From assembly GCA_963706535.1 (NCBI GenBank), contig CAVPMU010000017.1, positions 62,001 through 126,000 of the forward strand: a stretch of 64,000 nt of DNA, read 5' to 3'. Each line of letters opens with the position of its first letter. Positions within the stretch are counted from its first letter, which is position 1. The position numbers were made by a program, and so were the translations under genes. Under the pieces are notes generated by a model, which saw only the letters and a program-made list of their open reading frames with translations, did no database searches and had not been told where the DNA came from. The DNA comes from RPQJ01 sp963706535 (lineage in GTDB: Bacteria > Pseudomonadota > Gammaproteobacteria > Steroidobacterales > Steroidobacteraceae). Shown here piece after piece: positions 32,652 through 40,889 of this stretch.

Positions 32652-34808
32652 TCAGGCCAGCGTCCTGATCACCTTCAGCACCTCCGGCATGCCGCGCACC
32701 GAGCGGATCACGCGCGCGAGCTGCCTGCGGTCCTGCACCAGCAATTCGAAGATCAGGGTCGAGGTGTCGCTGTCGCGCTCGACGACGGAGACGCGGTCGA
32801 TGTTGGTCTGCGTGCCGGCGATCGCGGAGGCGACGCGCGCGAGCACGCCCATCCGGTTGGTGACCTCGGCCTTGATCTCGACGTGGAACAGCCGGTCGAC
32901 GGCCGGCTGCCAGGTGACCGGGATCCACTTGTCGGGCTGCTTGCGGAAGCTGGCGAGGTTGCCGCAGGCCTCGCGGTGGATCACGACGCCGCGGCCCGTG
33001 GACAGGCTCGCGAGGATCGGGTCGTTCGGGATCGGGAAGCAGCAGCGCGCGTAGGTGACGACGAGTCCCTCGGTGCCCGCGATCGCGAGCGGACCGCCGG
33101 CCACGGTCTCGCCGCTCGCGTCCGCCTCGCCCGGCAGCAGCCGGCGCGCGACGAACGGCGCGATGCGTTCGCCGAGCCCGATCTTCTCGTACAGCTCATC
33201 GGCACTGCGCAGGCCGAACTCGCGGACCACGGTCTCCATCGTCTCGTCGGACAGCTTGCGCAGGGAGAGCGAGAACTCCTCGAGCGCCTGGCCGAGCAGG
33301 CGGCGGCCGAGGTCCACGGCCTCGGAGCGCTTCAGATTCTTCAGGTACTGCCGGATCGCCGCGCGCGCCTTGGCGGTGACTACGAAATTGACCCACGACG
33401 GGTTCGGCGTCGCACCCTTGGCCGTGATGACTTCGACCGTCTGCCCGTTCCTGAGCGGCGTACGCAACGGCACCAGGCGCCGGTCGACCTTGGCCGCCAC
33501 GCAGCGGTTGCCGACGTCGGTGTGCACGTCGTAGGCGAAATCGACGCAGGTCGAGCCGCGCGGCAGGCGGCGGATGTCGCCCTTCGGCGTGAAGACGTAG
33601 ACCTTGTCGGGGAAGAGGTCGACCTTGACGCTTTCGAGGAACTCCTCGGAGTTGCCGCCCTGCTGGATCTCGACGAGCTGCTGCAGCCACTCGCGCGCGC
33701 GGTCGCTGTATGAGCGGGCGGAGTCGTCACCGTCCTTGTACTGCCAGTGCGCCGCGATGCCCGACTCCGCGACGTGGTGCATCTCCTCGGTGCGGATCTG
33801 CACCTCGATCGGCATGCCGTTCGGCCCGAACAGCGTCGTGTGCAGCGACTGGTAGCCGTTCACGCGCGGGATGGCGATGTAGTCCTTGAAGCGCCCGGGC
33901 ATCGGCTTGTAGACGCCGTGTACGACGCCTAGCGTGCGGTAGCAGGTGTCGGCCCGGTCGACGATGATGCGGAAGCCGTACACGTCGACGATCTCCGCCA
34001 GCGAGACCTTCTTGCGGCGCATCTTGGTGTAGATGCTGTAGACGTCCTTCTCGCGTCCTTCGACGCGTGCCGGGATCGCCGCCTTGTCGAGGGCGGCCTT
34101 GAGCGCTTCGGCAATGCGGCCGACGAACTGCTTCTGGTTGCCCTTCGCCTTGCGGACCGCCGACTCGATCACCTTGTAGCGGCGCGGGTAGAGCGAGCGG
34201 AAGCCGAGATCCTCGAGCTCCACCTTGATGGCGTGCATGCCGAGGCGGTTGGCGATCGGCGCGTAGATCTCGAGCGTCTCGCGCGCGATGGCGCGGCGCT
34301 TGGCCGGCGGCATGGCGCCGAGCGTGCGCATGTTGTGGGTGCGGTCGGCGAGCTTGACCATGATCACGCGGATGTCGCGCACCATGGCGAGCAGCATCTT
34401 GCGGAAGCTCTCGGCCTGGGCCTCGGCGCGGCTCTTGAACTGGATCTGGTCGAGCTTGCTCACGCCGTCGACCAGCTCGGCGACGTCCTGGCCGAAGCGC
34501 GTGGTGATCTCTTCCTTGAGCGTCGGCGTGTCCTCCATCACGTCGTGGAGGATCGCGGCCATCAGGGTCTGGGGGTCGAGGTGCAGGTCGGCGAGCAGGT
34601 CGGCGACCGCGACCGGATGCGTGATGTAGGGCTGGCCGGAGCGGCGGCGCTGCCCCTCGTGCGCCGCGTAGGCGAAGTCGTAGGCCGCCTGGACGCGCTC
34701 GATCTCGTCGGGCGGCAGGTAGCCCTCGAGCTTGGCGATCAGCTGGTTGATGCCGATGGACCGTCTTCCGTAGGGCAGCAGGCTGCGCAGGGAAGACGTG
34801 ACGTCCAT
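32652..34808 (-). CDS. spoT: Bifunctional (p)ppGpp synthetase/hydrolase SpoT
   Basis: Stringent-response enzyme making and degrading (p)ppGpp. It has 718 residues from ATG 34808. The HD hydrolase domain is intact (H64, H88-D89 in ILHDVMEDTP, E92-D93), so it can hydrolyse the alarmone. The synthetase domain carries VYGFRI, GRFKDYIAIPRVNGYQSLH and EVQIRTEEMHHVAE. A TGS domain (VYVFTPKGDIRRLPRGSTCVDFAYDVH), a zinc-finger/helical part and a C-terminal ACT domain follow. It sits 22 bases after rpoZ, the classical rpoZ-spoT pair. Confidence 0.96.
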   Translation of the reverse strand: MDVTSSLRSLLPYGRRSIGINQLIAKLEGYLPPDEIERVQAAYDFAYAAHEGQRRRSGQPYITHPVAVADLLADLHLDPQTLMAAILHDVMEDTPTLKEEITTRFGQDVAELVDGVSKLDQIQFKSRAEAQAESFRKMLLAMVRDIRVIMVKLADRTHNMRTLGAMPPAKRRAIARETLEIYAPIANRLGMHAIKVELEDLGFRSLYPRRYKVIESAVRKAKGNQKQFVGRIAEALKAALDKAAIPARVEGREKDVYSIYTKMRRKKVSLAEIVDVYGFRIIVDRADTCYRTLGVVHGVYKPMPGRFKDYIAIPRVNGYQSLHTTLFGPNGMPIEVQIRTEEMHHVAESGIAAHWQYKDGDDSARSYSDRAREWLQQLVEIQQGGNSEEFLESVKVDLFPDKVYVFTPKGDIRRLPRGSTCVDFAYDVHTDVGNRCVAAKVDRRLVPLRTPLRNGQTVEVITAKGATPNPSWVNFVVTAKARAAIRQYLKNLKRSEAVDLGRRLLGQALEEFSLSLRKLSDETMETVVREFGLRSADELYEKIGLGERIAPFVARRLLPGEADASGETVAGGPLAIAGTEGLVVTYARCCFPIPNDPILASLSTGRGVVIHREACGNLASFRKQPDKWIPVTWQPAVDRLFHVEIKAEVTNRMGVLARVASAIAGTQTNIDRVSVVERDSDTSTLIFELLVQDRRQLARVIRSVRGMPEVLKVIRTLA

Positions 34809-34830
34809 GGGCCGGGCCCTGGTGCGGGGA

Positions 34831-35109
34831 TCAGTCTCCCAGACCGATCTGCGGCGCGCGGAACTCACCCATGAACTCGGGCTCCGGGATGAATTCCTGC
34901 GGCGGGCGATCGGGCTCCTCGAGGATCTCGAGGCCGACGTGACCGGCGGCGACTTCGCGCAGCGCCAGCACCGTGACTTTGTCGTTCGACCATTCGAGCG
35001 TCGGCTCGGCCCCGTTCGCGAGCTTGCGGGCGCGCTTCGATGCCACCAGCACCAGCTGGAACAGGTTGGGAACGTTCTTCAGGCAGTCTTCGACGGTGAT
35101 GCGGGCCAT
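34831..35109 (-). CDS. rpoZ: RNA polymerase omega subunit
   Basis: Small subunit that binds the beta-prime C-terminus, aids polymerase assembly and forms a ppGpp-binding site. It has 92 residues and begins MARITVEDCLKNVPNLFQLVLVASKRARKLANG, slightly different from the canonical NRFELVL at the centre (here NLFQLVL). The NDKVTVLALREVAAGHV segment is conserved, followed by an acidic, proline-rich tail. It is adjacent to spoT, whose product it responds to. Confidence 0.95.
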   Translation of the reverse strand: MARITVEDCLKNVPNLFQLVLVASKRARKLANGAEPTLEWSNDKVTVLALREVAAGHVGLEILEEPDRPPQEFIPEPEFMGEFRAPQIGLGD

Positions 35110-35166
35110 GGTCGGTCAGTCGGGGAAATGAGGGACAAGGGGCGAAAGCATAGCAGGAAAGAGGCG

Positions 35167-35269
35167 GAAAGTGATTAATGATCAATGAGTAGGGGGTAGT
35201 GGAGAGGAGGAACGGCCGGCCGCGCCGGCCTCTTCACTACCCCCTGATCATTAGTCATTAATCACTTTC
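35167..35269. repeat. Heptad inverted-repeat element C (over the gmk stop codon)
   Basis: Long hairpin with 15-base perfect outer arms at 35167-35181 and 35255-35269, further 11-base perfect inner arms at 35191-35201 and 35235-35245, and a centre rich in GGCCGGC/GCCGGCC. Both arms again divide into 7-base units (GTGATTA, ATGATCA, ATGAGTA, GGGGGTA on the left), but the unit sequences differ from elements B, D and E. It contains the gmk stop codon and lies ahead of rpoZ. Confidence 0.85.
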
Positions 35270-35899
35270 TCCGGTCAGCTGGGCCGCCAGCCTCTCCAGC
35301 GACTCCTGACGCCCGTGCGCGGCCGCCTCCCTGCCCGCCACCACCGCCTCCAGCTCGGCCAGCGCCTCATCGAAGCGCTCGTTGACCACCACGTGGTCGA
35401 AGTCTCGCCAGTGGGTCATGTCGGAGGCGGCATCGCGCAGGCGACGCTGGATGACGTCCTCGGCGTCCGTACCGCGCCCCCGCAGGCGCCGCTCGAGTTC
35501 CGCGCGGGAAGGCGGCAGGATGAAGATCGAGATGCACTCCGGGAGCGCACGGCGGATCTGGGCGGCACCCTGCCAGTCGATCTCGAGGATCAGGTCCCGG
35601 CCGGCGGCGAGCGACTCCTCGACCTGGCGGCGCGAGGTGCCGTAGTAGTTGTCGAAGACCCGGGCGTGCTCGAGGAACTCGCCGGCGGCCACCATGCGCT
35701 CGAACTCCCCGCGGTCGACGAAGAAGTAGTCGCGGCCGTGCTGCTCGTTGGGCCGCTGCTGGCGCGTCGTGTAGGAGATGGAAAAGCGCAGCCCCGGCTC
35801 GCGCTCCATCAGCGCGCGCACCAGCGAGGTCTTGCCCGCGCCTGAGGGCGCGGTGATCACGAACAGGCGCCCGCGGCGGTTGCCGGCCGCCTCACTCAA
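35258..35899 (-). CDS. gmk: Guanylate kinase
   Basis: Cytosolic kinase converting GMP to GDP. It has 213 residues. The P-loop is APSGAGKTSLV, with SISYTTRQQRPNEQHGRDYFFV (GMP-binding lid region) and FILPPSRAELERRLRGRG following. The start is TTG 35899, overlapping the yicC end by 8 bases; no in-frame ATG or GTG fits before the P-loop. The last codons and stop lie inside repeat element C. The tail beyond residue ~195 is Glu/Arg-rich and variable. Confidence 0.94.
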   Translation of the reverse strand: MSEAAGNRRGRLFVITAPSGAGKTSLVRALMEREPGLRFSISYTTRQQRPNEQHGRDYFFVDRGEFERMVAAGEFLEHARVFDNYYGTSRRQVEESLAAGRDLILEIDWQGAAQIRRALPECISIFILPPSRAELERRLRGRGTDAEDVIQRRLRDAASDMTHWRDFDHVVVNERFDEALAELEAVVAGREAAAHGRQESLERLAAQLTGESD

Positions 35900-36761
35900 C
35901 GTTCTGCACCTGCTCGCGCATCTGCTCGATCAGCACCTTCATGTCGACCGCGGCGCGCGTGGTCTCGACGTCCTGCGACTTCGACGACAGCGTGTTCGCC
36001 TCGCGATTGAACTCCTGCATCAGGAAGTCGAGGCGGCGGCCGGCCGGTTCCTTCGAGTCGATCACCTGCAGCGTCTCGGTGACGTGGCTGCCGAGGCGGT
36101 CGAGTTCCTCCTCGACGTCCATCTTGTAGGCGAGCAGCGCGATCTCCTGCTCGAGGCGTTCCGCATCGACCTGCGTGCCGAGCTGCGCGACGCGCTCCAC
36201 GACGCGCGAACGGATTCGTGCCGTGACCTCGGGCAACCGCGCCCGCACCACGACCACCAGCTCGCGCAGCCCCTCGCAGCGTTGCGCGAGCATCTCGCGG
36301 ATGCGCGCGCCCTCGCGGGCGCGGGCCTCGTTCAGGTCGGCGGCCGTATCCTCGAGCAGGGCCAGCGCTTCGCCCGCGAGCGGCGTCAGGTCGCGCTCGG
36401 CCTCGCGTATCGCGCCCGGCCAGCGCAGCACGTCCAGTGCGCCCGGCGGGGCGAGGCCGCCCGCGAACATGCCGCCGACCTCGGCCGCGCGCTCGAGCAA
36501 TTGCGCGACCAGGGGCCGGTTGAGTTCGAGCGTGGCGGTGGTGGTGGCGGAGGTGCGCAGGTACAGGCCCGCGTCGACCTTGCCGCGGCGCAGGTTGGCG
36601 CCGAGCAGCGCTCGCGCGTCGTTCTCGATGCCGCGCAGGTCGTCGGGGAGCCTGAGCGCGAGTTCGAGATAGCGGTGGTTGACGGCCCGCAGCTCGCAGG
36701 TGAGGGTGCCCCACGGGCCCTGGCGCTCGCGCCGCGCGAAGCCGGTCATGCTGCGGATCAT
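35892..36761 (-). CDS. yicC: YicC family endoribonuclease-like protein
   Basis: Cytoplasmic protein of 289 residues. The N-terminal domain begins MIRSMTGFARRE and has ELRAVNHRYLELALRLP, both family signatures. The C-terminal DUF1732 domain contains DRLGSHV, GRRLDFLMQEFNREANTLSSKSQD and VDMKVLIEQMREQVQNVE. In E. coli YicC has been linked to small-RNA turnover. Its close partnership with gmk here is the common bacterial arrangement. Intact. Confidence 0.93.
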   Translation of the reverse strand: MIRSMTGFARRERQGPWGTLTCELRAVNHRYLELALRLPDDLRGIENDARALLGANLRRGKVDAGLYLRTSATTTATLELNRPLVAQLLERAAEVGGMFAGGLAPPGALDVLRWPGAIREAERDLTPLAGEALALLEDTAADLNEARAREGARIREMLAQRCEGLRELVVVVRARLPEVTARIRSRVVERVAQLGTQVDAERLEQEIALLAYKMDVEEELDRLGSHVTETLQVIDSKEPAGRRLDFLMQEFNREANTLSSKSQDVETTRAAVDMKVLIEQMREQVQNVE

Positions 36762-36817
36762 GGATCTGTCCGGGTGAAACTACCGGGAAACCAAGCACCT
36801 GCCAGCGTGCGAGCCAC

Positions 36818-36847
36818 TTACCGGGACGCTGCGCCGGGTGTTATAAG
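36818..36847 (+). promoter_or_regulatory. Candidate promoter for the PP2C-rph-rdgB-hemW operon
   Basis: TTACCG (36818-36823) and TATAAG (36842-36847) with an 18-base spacer, 29 bases before the PP2C start in the 114-base gap divergent from yicC. The -10 is good and the -35 poor, so this is a moderate candidate. Confidence 0.4.
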
Positions 36848-36875
36848 GCCGCAAGAGTTTACATGAGAAGCAGGC

Positions 36876-37637
36876 GTGCCGGAGCGACAGTTGCAGATCG
36901 AGCACGCGGACTTGAGCCTCGTCGGCAATCGCGAAGAGAACCAGGATCGTGTGGCCATCGCCATCGGTGACGGCTCCGCGCTGCTGGCCGTGGTCGACGG
37001 CATGGGCGGGCACGCCGACGGCGCGCGTGCGGCCGAGACGGCCATCCGCACCATGGTCGGCGAGTTCTGGGAGGCGCGGCGTCCGCTGTTCGATCCGGAT
37101 GGCTTCCTGCACCTGACCATCGGTCGAGCGCACGAGGCGGTCGTCGCCCTCGGCAAGAGCCTGCCGCCGGAGATCCGGCCGCGCGCGACCTGCGTCGCCT
37201 GCATCGTGCAGGGTTCGAGCGCATACTGGGCGCACGTCGGCGACAGCCGCGTCTACCAGTTGCGGGGCGGTGAGGTCGTCGACCGCACGCGCGACCACAG
37301 CCACGTCGAACTGCTGCTGCGTGCCGGGCGCATCACCGAGCGCCAGGCGCATGCCCATCCGATGCGCAACTACGTCGAGTGCTGCATCGGCGGCGACCCG
37401 GTGCTGCCCGAGATGACGCTCGGCGGGCGACGCGCGCTGCAGCCCGGCGACCTCGTGCTGCTCTGCTCCGACGGACTGTGGGCGGGTCTCACCGATGCGC
37501 AGATCGCGAGCCTCGGGCAGTCGCCCGAGCGCGGCCTGCGCGATTCACTCGCGGACCTCGGTGCGCGGGCAGTGCAGGCGACGGCGCCGTTCGCCGACAA
37601 CACGACCGCGGCCGCCGTGCGCTGGCTCGGCCCCTGA
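36876..37637 (+). CDS. PP2C-family serine/threonine protein phosphatase
   Basis: Mn2+-dependent cytosolic phosphatase of 253 residues with no membrane segment or extra domain. Motifs in order: GNREENQDR, AVVDGMGGHADGARAAE (metal-binding Asp-Gly), AHVGDSRVYQLR, CSDGLW and ADNTTAAAV (metal-binding Asp). The start is GTG 36876; the nearby ATG at 36863 is out of frame. No partner kinase gene is adjacent. It leads an rph-rdgB-hemW operon (18-base gap to rph), a context that does not reveal its substrate. Confidence 0.88.
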   Translation: MPERQLQIEHADLSLVGNREENQDRVAIAIGDGSALLAVVDGMGGHADGARAAETAIRTMVGEFWEARRPLFDPDGFLHLTIGRAHEAVVALGKSLPPEIRPRATCVACIVQGSSAYWAHVGDSRVYQLRGGEVVDRTRDHSHVELLLRAGRITERQAHAHPMRNYVECCIGGDPVLPEMTLGGRRALQPGDLVLLCSDGLWAGLTDAQIASLGQSPERGLRDSLADLGARAVQATAPFADNTTAAAVRWLGP

Positions 37638-37655
37638 TACCTGAGGAGACTGCCC

Positions 37656-38405
37656 TTGAGACCCAGCGGCCGCGCACCGGACGAGTTGCGCCCCATCCGC
37701 ATCACCCGCGGATTCACGCGCCACGCGGAGGGATCCGTGCTGGTGGAATTCGGCGACACGCGCGTGCTGGTCACGGCGAGCGTCGAGGACGGCGTGCCGT
37801 CGTTCCTGCGCGGCCGGGGCGAGGGCTGGGTCACCGCCGAATACGGCATGCTGCCACGCGCGACGCACACCCGTTCCGCGCGCGAGGCGGCGCGTGGCAA
37901 GCAGAGCGGGCGCACGCTCGAGATCCAGCGCCTGATCGGCCGTTCGCTGCGGGCGGTCGTCGACCTGCGTGCGCTCGGCGAGCGCACCGTGACGCTCGAC
38001 TGCGACGTGCTGCAGGCCGACGGTGGCACCCGCACGGCCTCGATCACCGGCGCCTATGTCGCACTCGCCGATGCCATGGAAGCGCTGGTCCGCAGGCGGG
38101 CGATCAACGCGAGCCCGCTGCATGGACAGGTGGCCGCGGTGTCCGTCGGCATCGCGGGCGGCGCGCCCGTGGTCGACCTCGATTACGCCGAGGATTCCGA
38201 CGCCGAGACCGACATGAACGTGGTGATGAACCAGGGCGGCGGGTTCATCGAGATCCAGGGCACGGCGGAGGGCCACGCCTTCCGCCGCAACGAGCTCGAC
38301 GAAATGCTGAACCTCGCCGCCGCGGCCTGCCAGAAGCTGTTCGCCGCGCAGCTCGAGGCCTTGCAGGCACCGCTCGCCGTCGAGCCGCGGCGACCGCGCA
38401 GATGA
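37656..38405 (+). CDS. rph: Ribonuclease PH
   Basis: Phosphorolytic 3'-5' exoribonuclease trimming tRNA 3' ends. It has 249 residues. It begins RPSGRAPDELRPIRITRGFTRHAEGSVLVEFGDT and carries EYGMLPRATHTR, GRSLRAVVDL, DCDVLQADGGTRTASITGA and DLDYAEDSDAETDMNVVM, all diagnostic. The start is TTG 37656, supported by GAGGAG 7 bases upstream. The stop overlaps the rdgB start by 4 bases. Confidence 0.96.
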   Translation: MRPSGRAPDELRPIRITRGFTRHAEGSVLVEFGDTRVLVTASVEDGVPSFLRGRGEGWVTAEYGMLPRATHTRSAREAARGKQSGRTLEIQRLIGRSLRAVVDLRALGERTVTLDCDVLQADGGTRTASITGAYVALADAMEALVRRRAINASPLHGQVAAVSVGIAGGAPVVDLDYAEDSDAETDMNVVMNQGGGFIEIQGTAEGHAFRRNELDEMLNLAAAACQKLFAAQLEALQAPLAVEPRRPRR

Positions 38406-39028
38406 GCGACGGTCCCGCGTTCCCGGCGCGGGTCGTCCTCGCGACCGGCAATTCGGGGAAGCTGCGCGAGATGCGCGAGATCCTCGCGCCGTGGCGTGTC
38501 GAGGTGCTGGCGCAGTCCGACTTCACGCGCGGTTCGGCCGACGAGATCGGCCTCACCTTCGTCGAGAACGCAATCCTGAAGGCACGCTATGCCGCGCAGG
38601 CGGCCGGGCTGCCCGCCATCGCCGACGATTCCGGGCTCGAGGTCGATGCGCTGCGCGGCGCCCCGGGAATCCTTTCGGCGCGCTATGCCGGGCCGGGAGC
38701 GGACGACGCAGCCAACAACGCGAAGCTCCTCGGCGAACTGGCTGCCGTGCCGGACGACAGGCGCGGCGCCCGCTATCGCTGCGCCATGGTCTATCTCCGC
38801 TGGCCGCTCGACCCGGCGCCGCTCGTCTGCCAGGCGAGCTGGGAAGGTCGCATCGGCCACGTTGCGCGCGGCAGCGGTGGCTTCGGCTACGACCCGTTGT
38901 TCGTCGTCGGCGACGGTGGGTCGACGGCGGCTGAGCTCGCCCCCGCCGAGAAGAATCGCGTGAGTCACCGCGGCCAGGCAATGCGTGCGCTGGTGGCCGC
39001 GTTGCAGGGTGCCGGCCGCACGCCATGA
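38402..39028 (+). CDS. rdgB: XTP/dITP pyrophosphatase (HAM1/RdgB)
   Basis: House-cleaning enzyme hydrolysing dITP, XTP and dHAPTP to monophosphates so they are not built into DNA. It has 208 residues. Motifs: VLATGNSGKLREM at the start, FVENAILKARYAA, ADDSGLEVDALRGAPGILSARYAG, GFGYDPLF, and EKNRVSHRGQAM. Overlaps of 4 bases with both rph and hemW show tight coupling. Confidence 0.95.
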   Translation: MSDGPAFPARVVLATGNSGKLREMREILAPWRVEVLAQSDFTRGSADEIGLTFVENAILKARYAAQAAGLPAIADDSGLEVDALRGAPGILSARYAGPGADDAANNAKLLGELAAVPDDRRGARYRCAMVYLRWPLDPAPLVCQASWEGRIGHVARGSGGFGYDPLFVVGDGGSTAAELAPAEKNRVSHRGQAMRALVAALQGAGRTP

Positions 39029-40242
39029 TCGCGGCTGCCCCGCCGCTCGCTCTCTACGTCCACTTGCCGTGGTGCGTGCGCAAGTGCCCGTACTGCGACT
39101 TCAACTCGCACGTCGTGCCGGCGGCAGGCATTCCGCGGCAGGCGTACCTCGCCGCACTGCTCGAGGACCTCGAGTTCGCTGCCGGCGGCCTCGGCGGGCG
39201 GCCGCTGGTGTCGGTGTTCTTCGGCGGCGGCACGCCGAGCCTGGTGGAAGCGAGCGCCATCGGCCGGATCGTCGAGCGTGCACGGGAGCTGTTCCCCGCC
39301 AGCACCGACCTCGAAGTCACGCTCGAGGCGAACCCGGGCACGGTCGAGCACGGGCGCTTCACGGAGTACCGCGACGCCGGTGTGAATCGCGTCTCGCTGG
39401 GCGCGCAGAGCTTCGACGACCGGCAGCTCGCGGCGCTGGGACGGATCCATGCCGCGGCCGACACGCTTGCAGCCGTCGCCGAATTGCGCGCGGCCGGCAT
39501 GGATAACTTCAATCTGGACCTGATGTATGCCCTGCCGCGCCAGTCGCCCGAGGACGCGCTGCGCGATGTCGAGTGCGCGATCGAGCTCGCGCCTGCGCAC
39601 GTCTCGCACTACCAGCTCACGCTCGAGCCTGGCACGGCATTCGAACGCCGTCCGCCGCCGCTGCCCGACGACGAGACGAGTCTCGCGATGCAACTCGCCA
39701 GCCAGCAGCGGCTCGCCGACGCTGGATACCCGCAATACGAGGTATCGGCCTACGCGCACCCCGGGCGGCAGTGCCTGCATAACCTGAACTACTGGCGTTA
39801 CGGCGACTACGTCGGGGTCGGGGCCGGCGCGCACGGCAAGGTCACGGATACGGCGACGGGCGCCGTGGTGCGCACGGCTCGCGTGCGCCAGCCGGGCCGC
39901 TACCTCGCGGCCGTCCGGCCCGAGGACCGGATCGAAGAGACGCGGACGGTCGCCACGCGGGAGCTGCCCTTCGAGTTCTGCCTCAATGCCCTGCGGCTCG
40001 TCGAGGGGTTCGACGCGGCCATGTTCGAGGCGCGCACGGGATTGGCGTGGCGTTCCATCGAGGCTCCCCTTGCCACGGCCGTGGCGCGCGGCTTGATCGC
40101 CACGACGCAGGGGCGCTGGGTGCCGACGGCCTTCGGACAGCGTTTCCTGAACGACTTGCAGGCCCTGTTCCTGCCGGAAGGGGCGCCCGCGCACGCCGCG
40201 ATGGACGATTCTGCTATTGCCTCCGGGGCGCGAATGGTCTAG
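39025..40242 (+). CDS. hemW: Radical SAM family heme chaperone HemW
   Basis: Radical-SAM protein that binds heme and delivers it to respiratory enzymes; formerly mistaken for oxygen-independent coproporphyrinogen oxidase. It has 405 residues. The cluster motif is C17-x3-C21-x2-C24 (YVHLPWCVRKCPYCDF), lacking the extra Cys of HemN. FFGGGTPSL, EANPGT, GVNRVSLGAQSF and NLDLMYALPRQ follow, then LNYWRYGDYVGVGAGAHG and a C-terminal HemW winged-helix part. The last gene of the operon. Confidence 0.94.
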   Translation: MIAAAPPLALYVHLPWCVRKCPYCDFNSHVVPAAGIPRQAYLAALLEDLEFAAGGLGGRPLVSVFFGGGTPSLVEASAIGRIVERARELFPASTDLEVTLEANPGTVEHGRFTEYRDAGVNRVSLGAQSFDDRQLAALGRIHAAADTLAAVAELRAAGMDNFNLDLMYALPRQSPEDALRDVECAIELAPAHVSHYQLTLEPGTAFERRPPPLPDDETSLAMQLASQQRLADAGYPQYEVSAYAHPGRQCLHNLNYWRYGDYVGVGAGAHGKVTDTATGAVVRTARVRQPGRYLAAVRPEDRIEETRTVATRELPFEFCLNALRLVEGFDAAMFEARTGLAWRSIEAPLATAVARGLIATTQGRWVPTAFGQRFLNDLQALFLPEGAPAHAAMDDSAIASGARMV

Positions 40243-40430
40243 GCGCGGGTCAGTTATGCACACCGCCGGTGCAGGGACGCAGATTCGCCACGTTACAGCC
40301 TGTAGTCGAAGTGACATCTGAGGCGGCATCCGTAACTAATTGATTTGAGAGACATTATTATCATGGTCAAAAAATGACCAAAGCGAGAATTGCCGTCTCC
40401 CACGCGCGACCGGGACACCCTGCGCGCACG

Positions 40431-40465
40431 TCATCCACAAAGTTATCCACAGCTTTTGTGGATAA
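40431..40465. promoter_or_regulatory. DnaA-box cluster
   Basis: Two consensus DnaA boxes face each other: TTATCCACA at 40443-40451 and its complement TGTGGATAA at 40457-40465, 5 bases apart and extended by one more base pair on the outside. A near match, TCATCCACA, lies at 40431-40439. The site ends 25 bases before the rpmE -35, so bound DnaA could influence rpmE or act as a titration or reactivation site. It could also simply form a hairpin, but no U-tract follows. Confidence 0.6.
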
Positions 40466-40490
40466 CCGGCGGTTCCCGCCCGATGGCGCC

Positions 40491-40519
40491 TTGTCAGGCC
40501 GGCCGGGCGCTCCTATACT
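40491..40519 (+). promoter_or_regulatory. Sigma-70-type promoter of rpmE
   Basis: TTGTCA (40491-40496) and TATACT (40514-40519) with an exact 17-base spacer, 40 bases before the rpmE start. It is the best vegetative promoter in the window and fits a strongly expressed ribosomal protein gene. Confidence 0.8.
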
Positions 40520-40558
40520 TCGCGCCCTTTTTCCGAAGTTGCCCCAAGGACCGCGGTC

Positions 40559-40762
40559 ATGAAGAGCGGAATCCATCCCGAGTACAAGTCGATCACCGTG
40601 ACCTGCAGCTGCGGGAACACCTTCGAGACGCGTTCCACGCTCGGCGAGGACCTGCAGATCGAAGTCTGCTCGAACTGCCACCCGTTCTATACGGGCAAGC
40701 AGAAGATCGTCGATACCGGCGGCCGGGTCGATCGCTTCCGCAAGAGGTACGCGCGCGGCTGA
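40559..40762 (+). CDS. rpmE: 50S ribosomal protein L31
   Basis: Large-subunit protein that bridges to the small-subunit head. It has 67 residues: MKSGIHPEYKSITVTCSCGN, then CSNCHPFYTGKQKIVDTGGRVDRF. The Cys residues (CSCG and CSNC) mark the zinc-binding (C+) form. Monocistronic, with its own promoter and terminator. Slightly shorter than the ~70-residue E. coli protein but complete. Confidence 0.97.
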   Translation: MKSGIHPEYKSITVTCSCGNTFETRSTLGEDLQIEVCSNCHPFYTGKQKIVDTGGRVDRFRKRYARG

Positions 40763-40786
40763 GCCGGCAGTCTTCCTGCGACGCTA

Positions 40787-40813
40787 CGGGGCGCTGCGGC
40801 GCCCCGTTTCGTT
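40787..40813 (+). terminator. Intrinsic terminator of rpmE
   Basis: An 8-bp all-G/C stem (CGGGGCGC/GCGCCCCG) with a TGCG loop, followed by TTTCGTTT, 25 bases past the rpmE stop. Confidence 0.8.
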
Positions 40814-40889
40814 TCCCCGCGACCCGCGGAGCTTTCTGCGCCGCGCGGCTGCCTCTAGACTGCAGGCACGGTCGCCCGAGGCACGCTCG

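Larger units (their letters stand above)
40243..40558. other. 316-base intergenic region between hemW and rpmE
   Basis: No gene is supported. The first ~90 bases are featureless. Around 40330-40385 the DNA becomes AT-rich and includes an operator-like inverted repeat, TGGTCA-5-TGACCA (40364-40380). Next come a DnaA-box cluster (40431-40465) and the rpmE promoter (40491-40519), both listed separately. Confidence 0.6.

Noticed and set aside
40431..40465. Chromosomal origin of replication
   Set aside because: Only three boxes, no adjacent AT-rich unwinding region of normal size and no dnaA/dnaN/gidA genes nearby.
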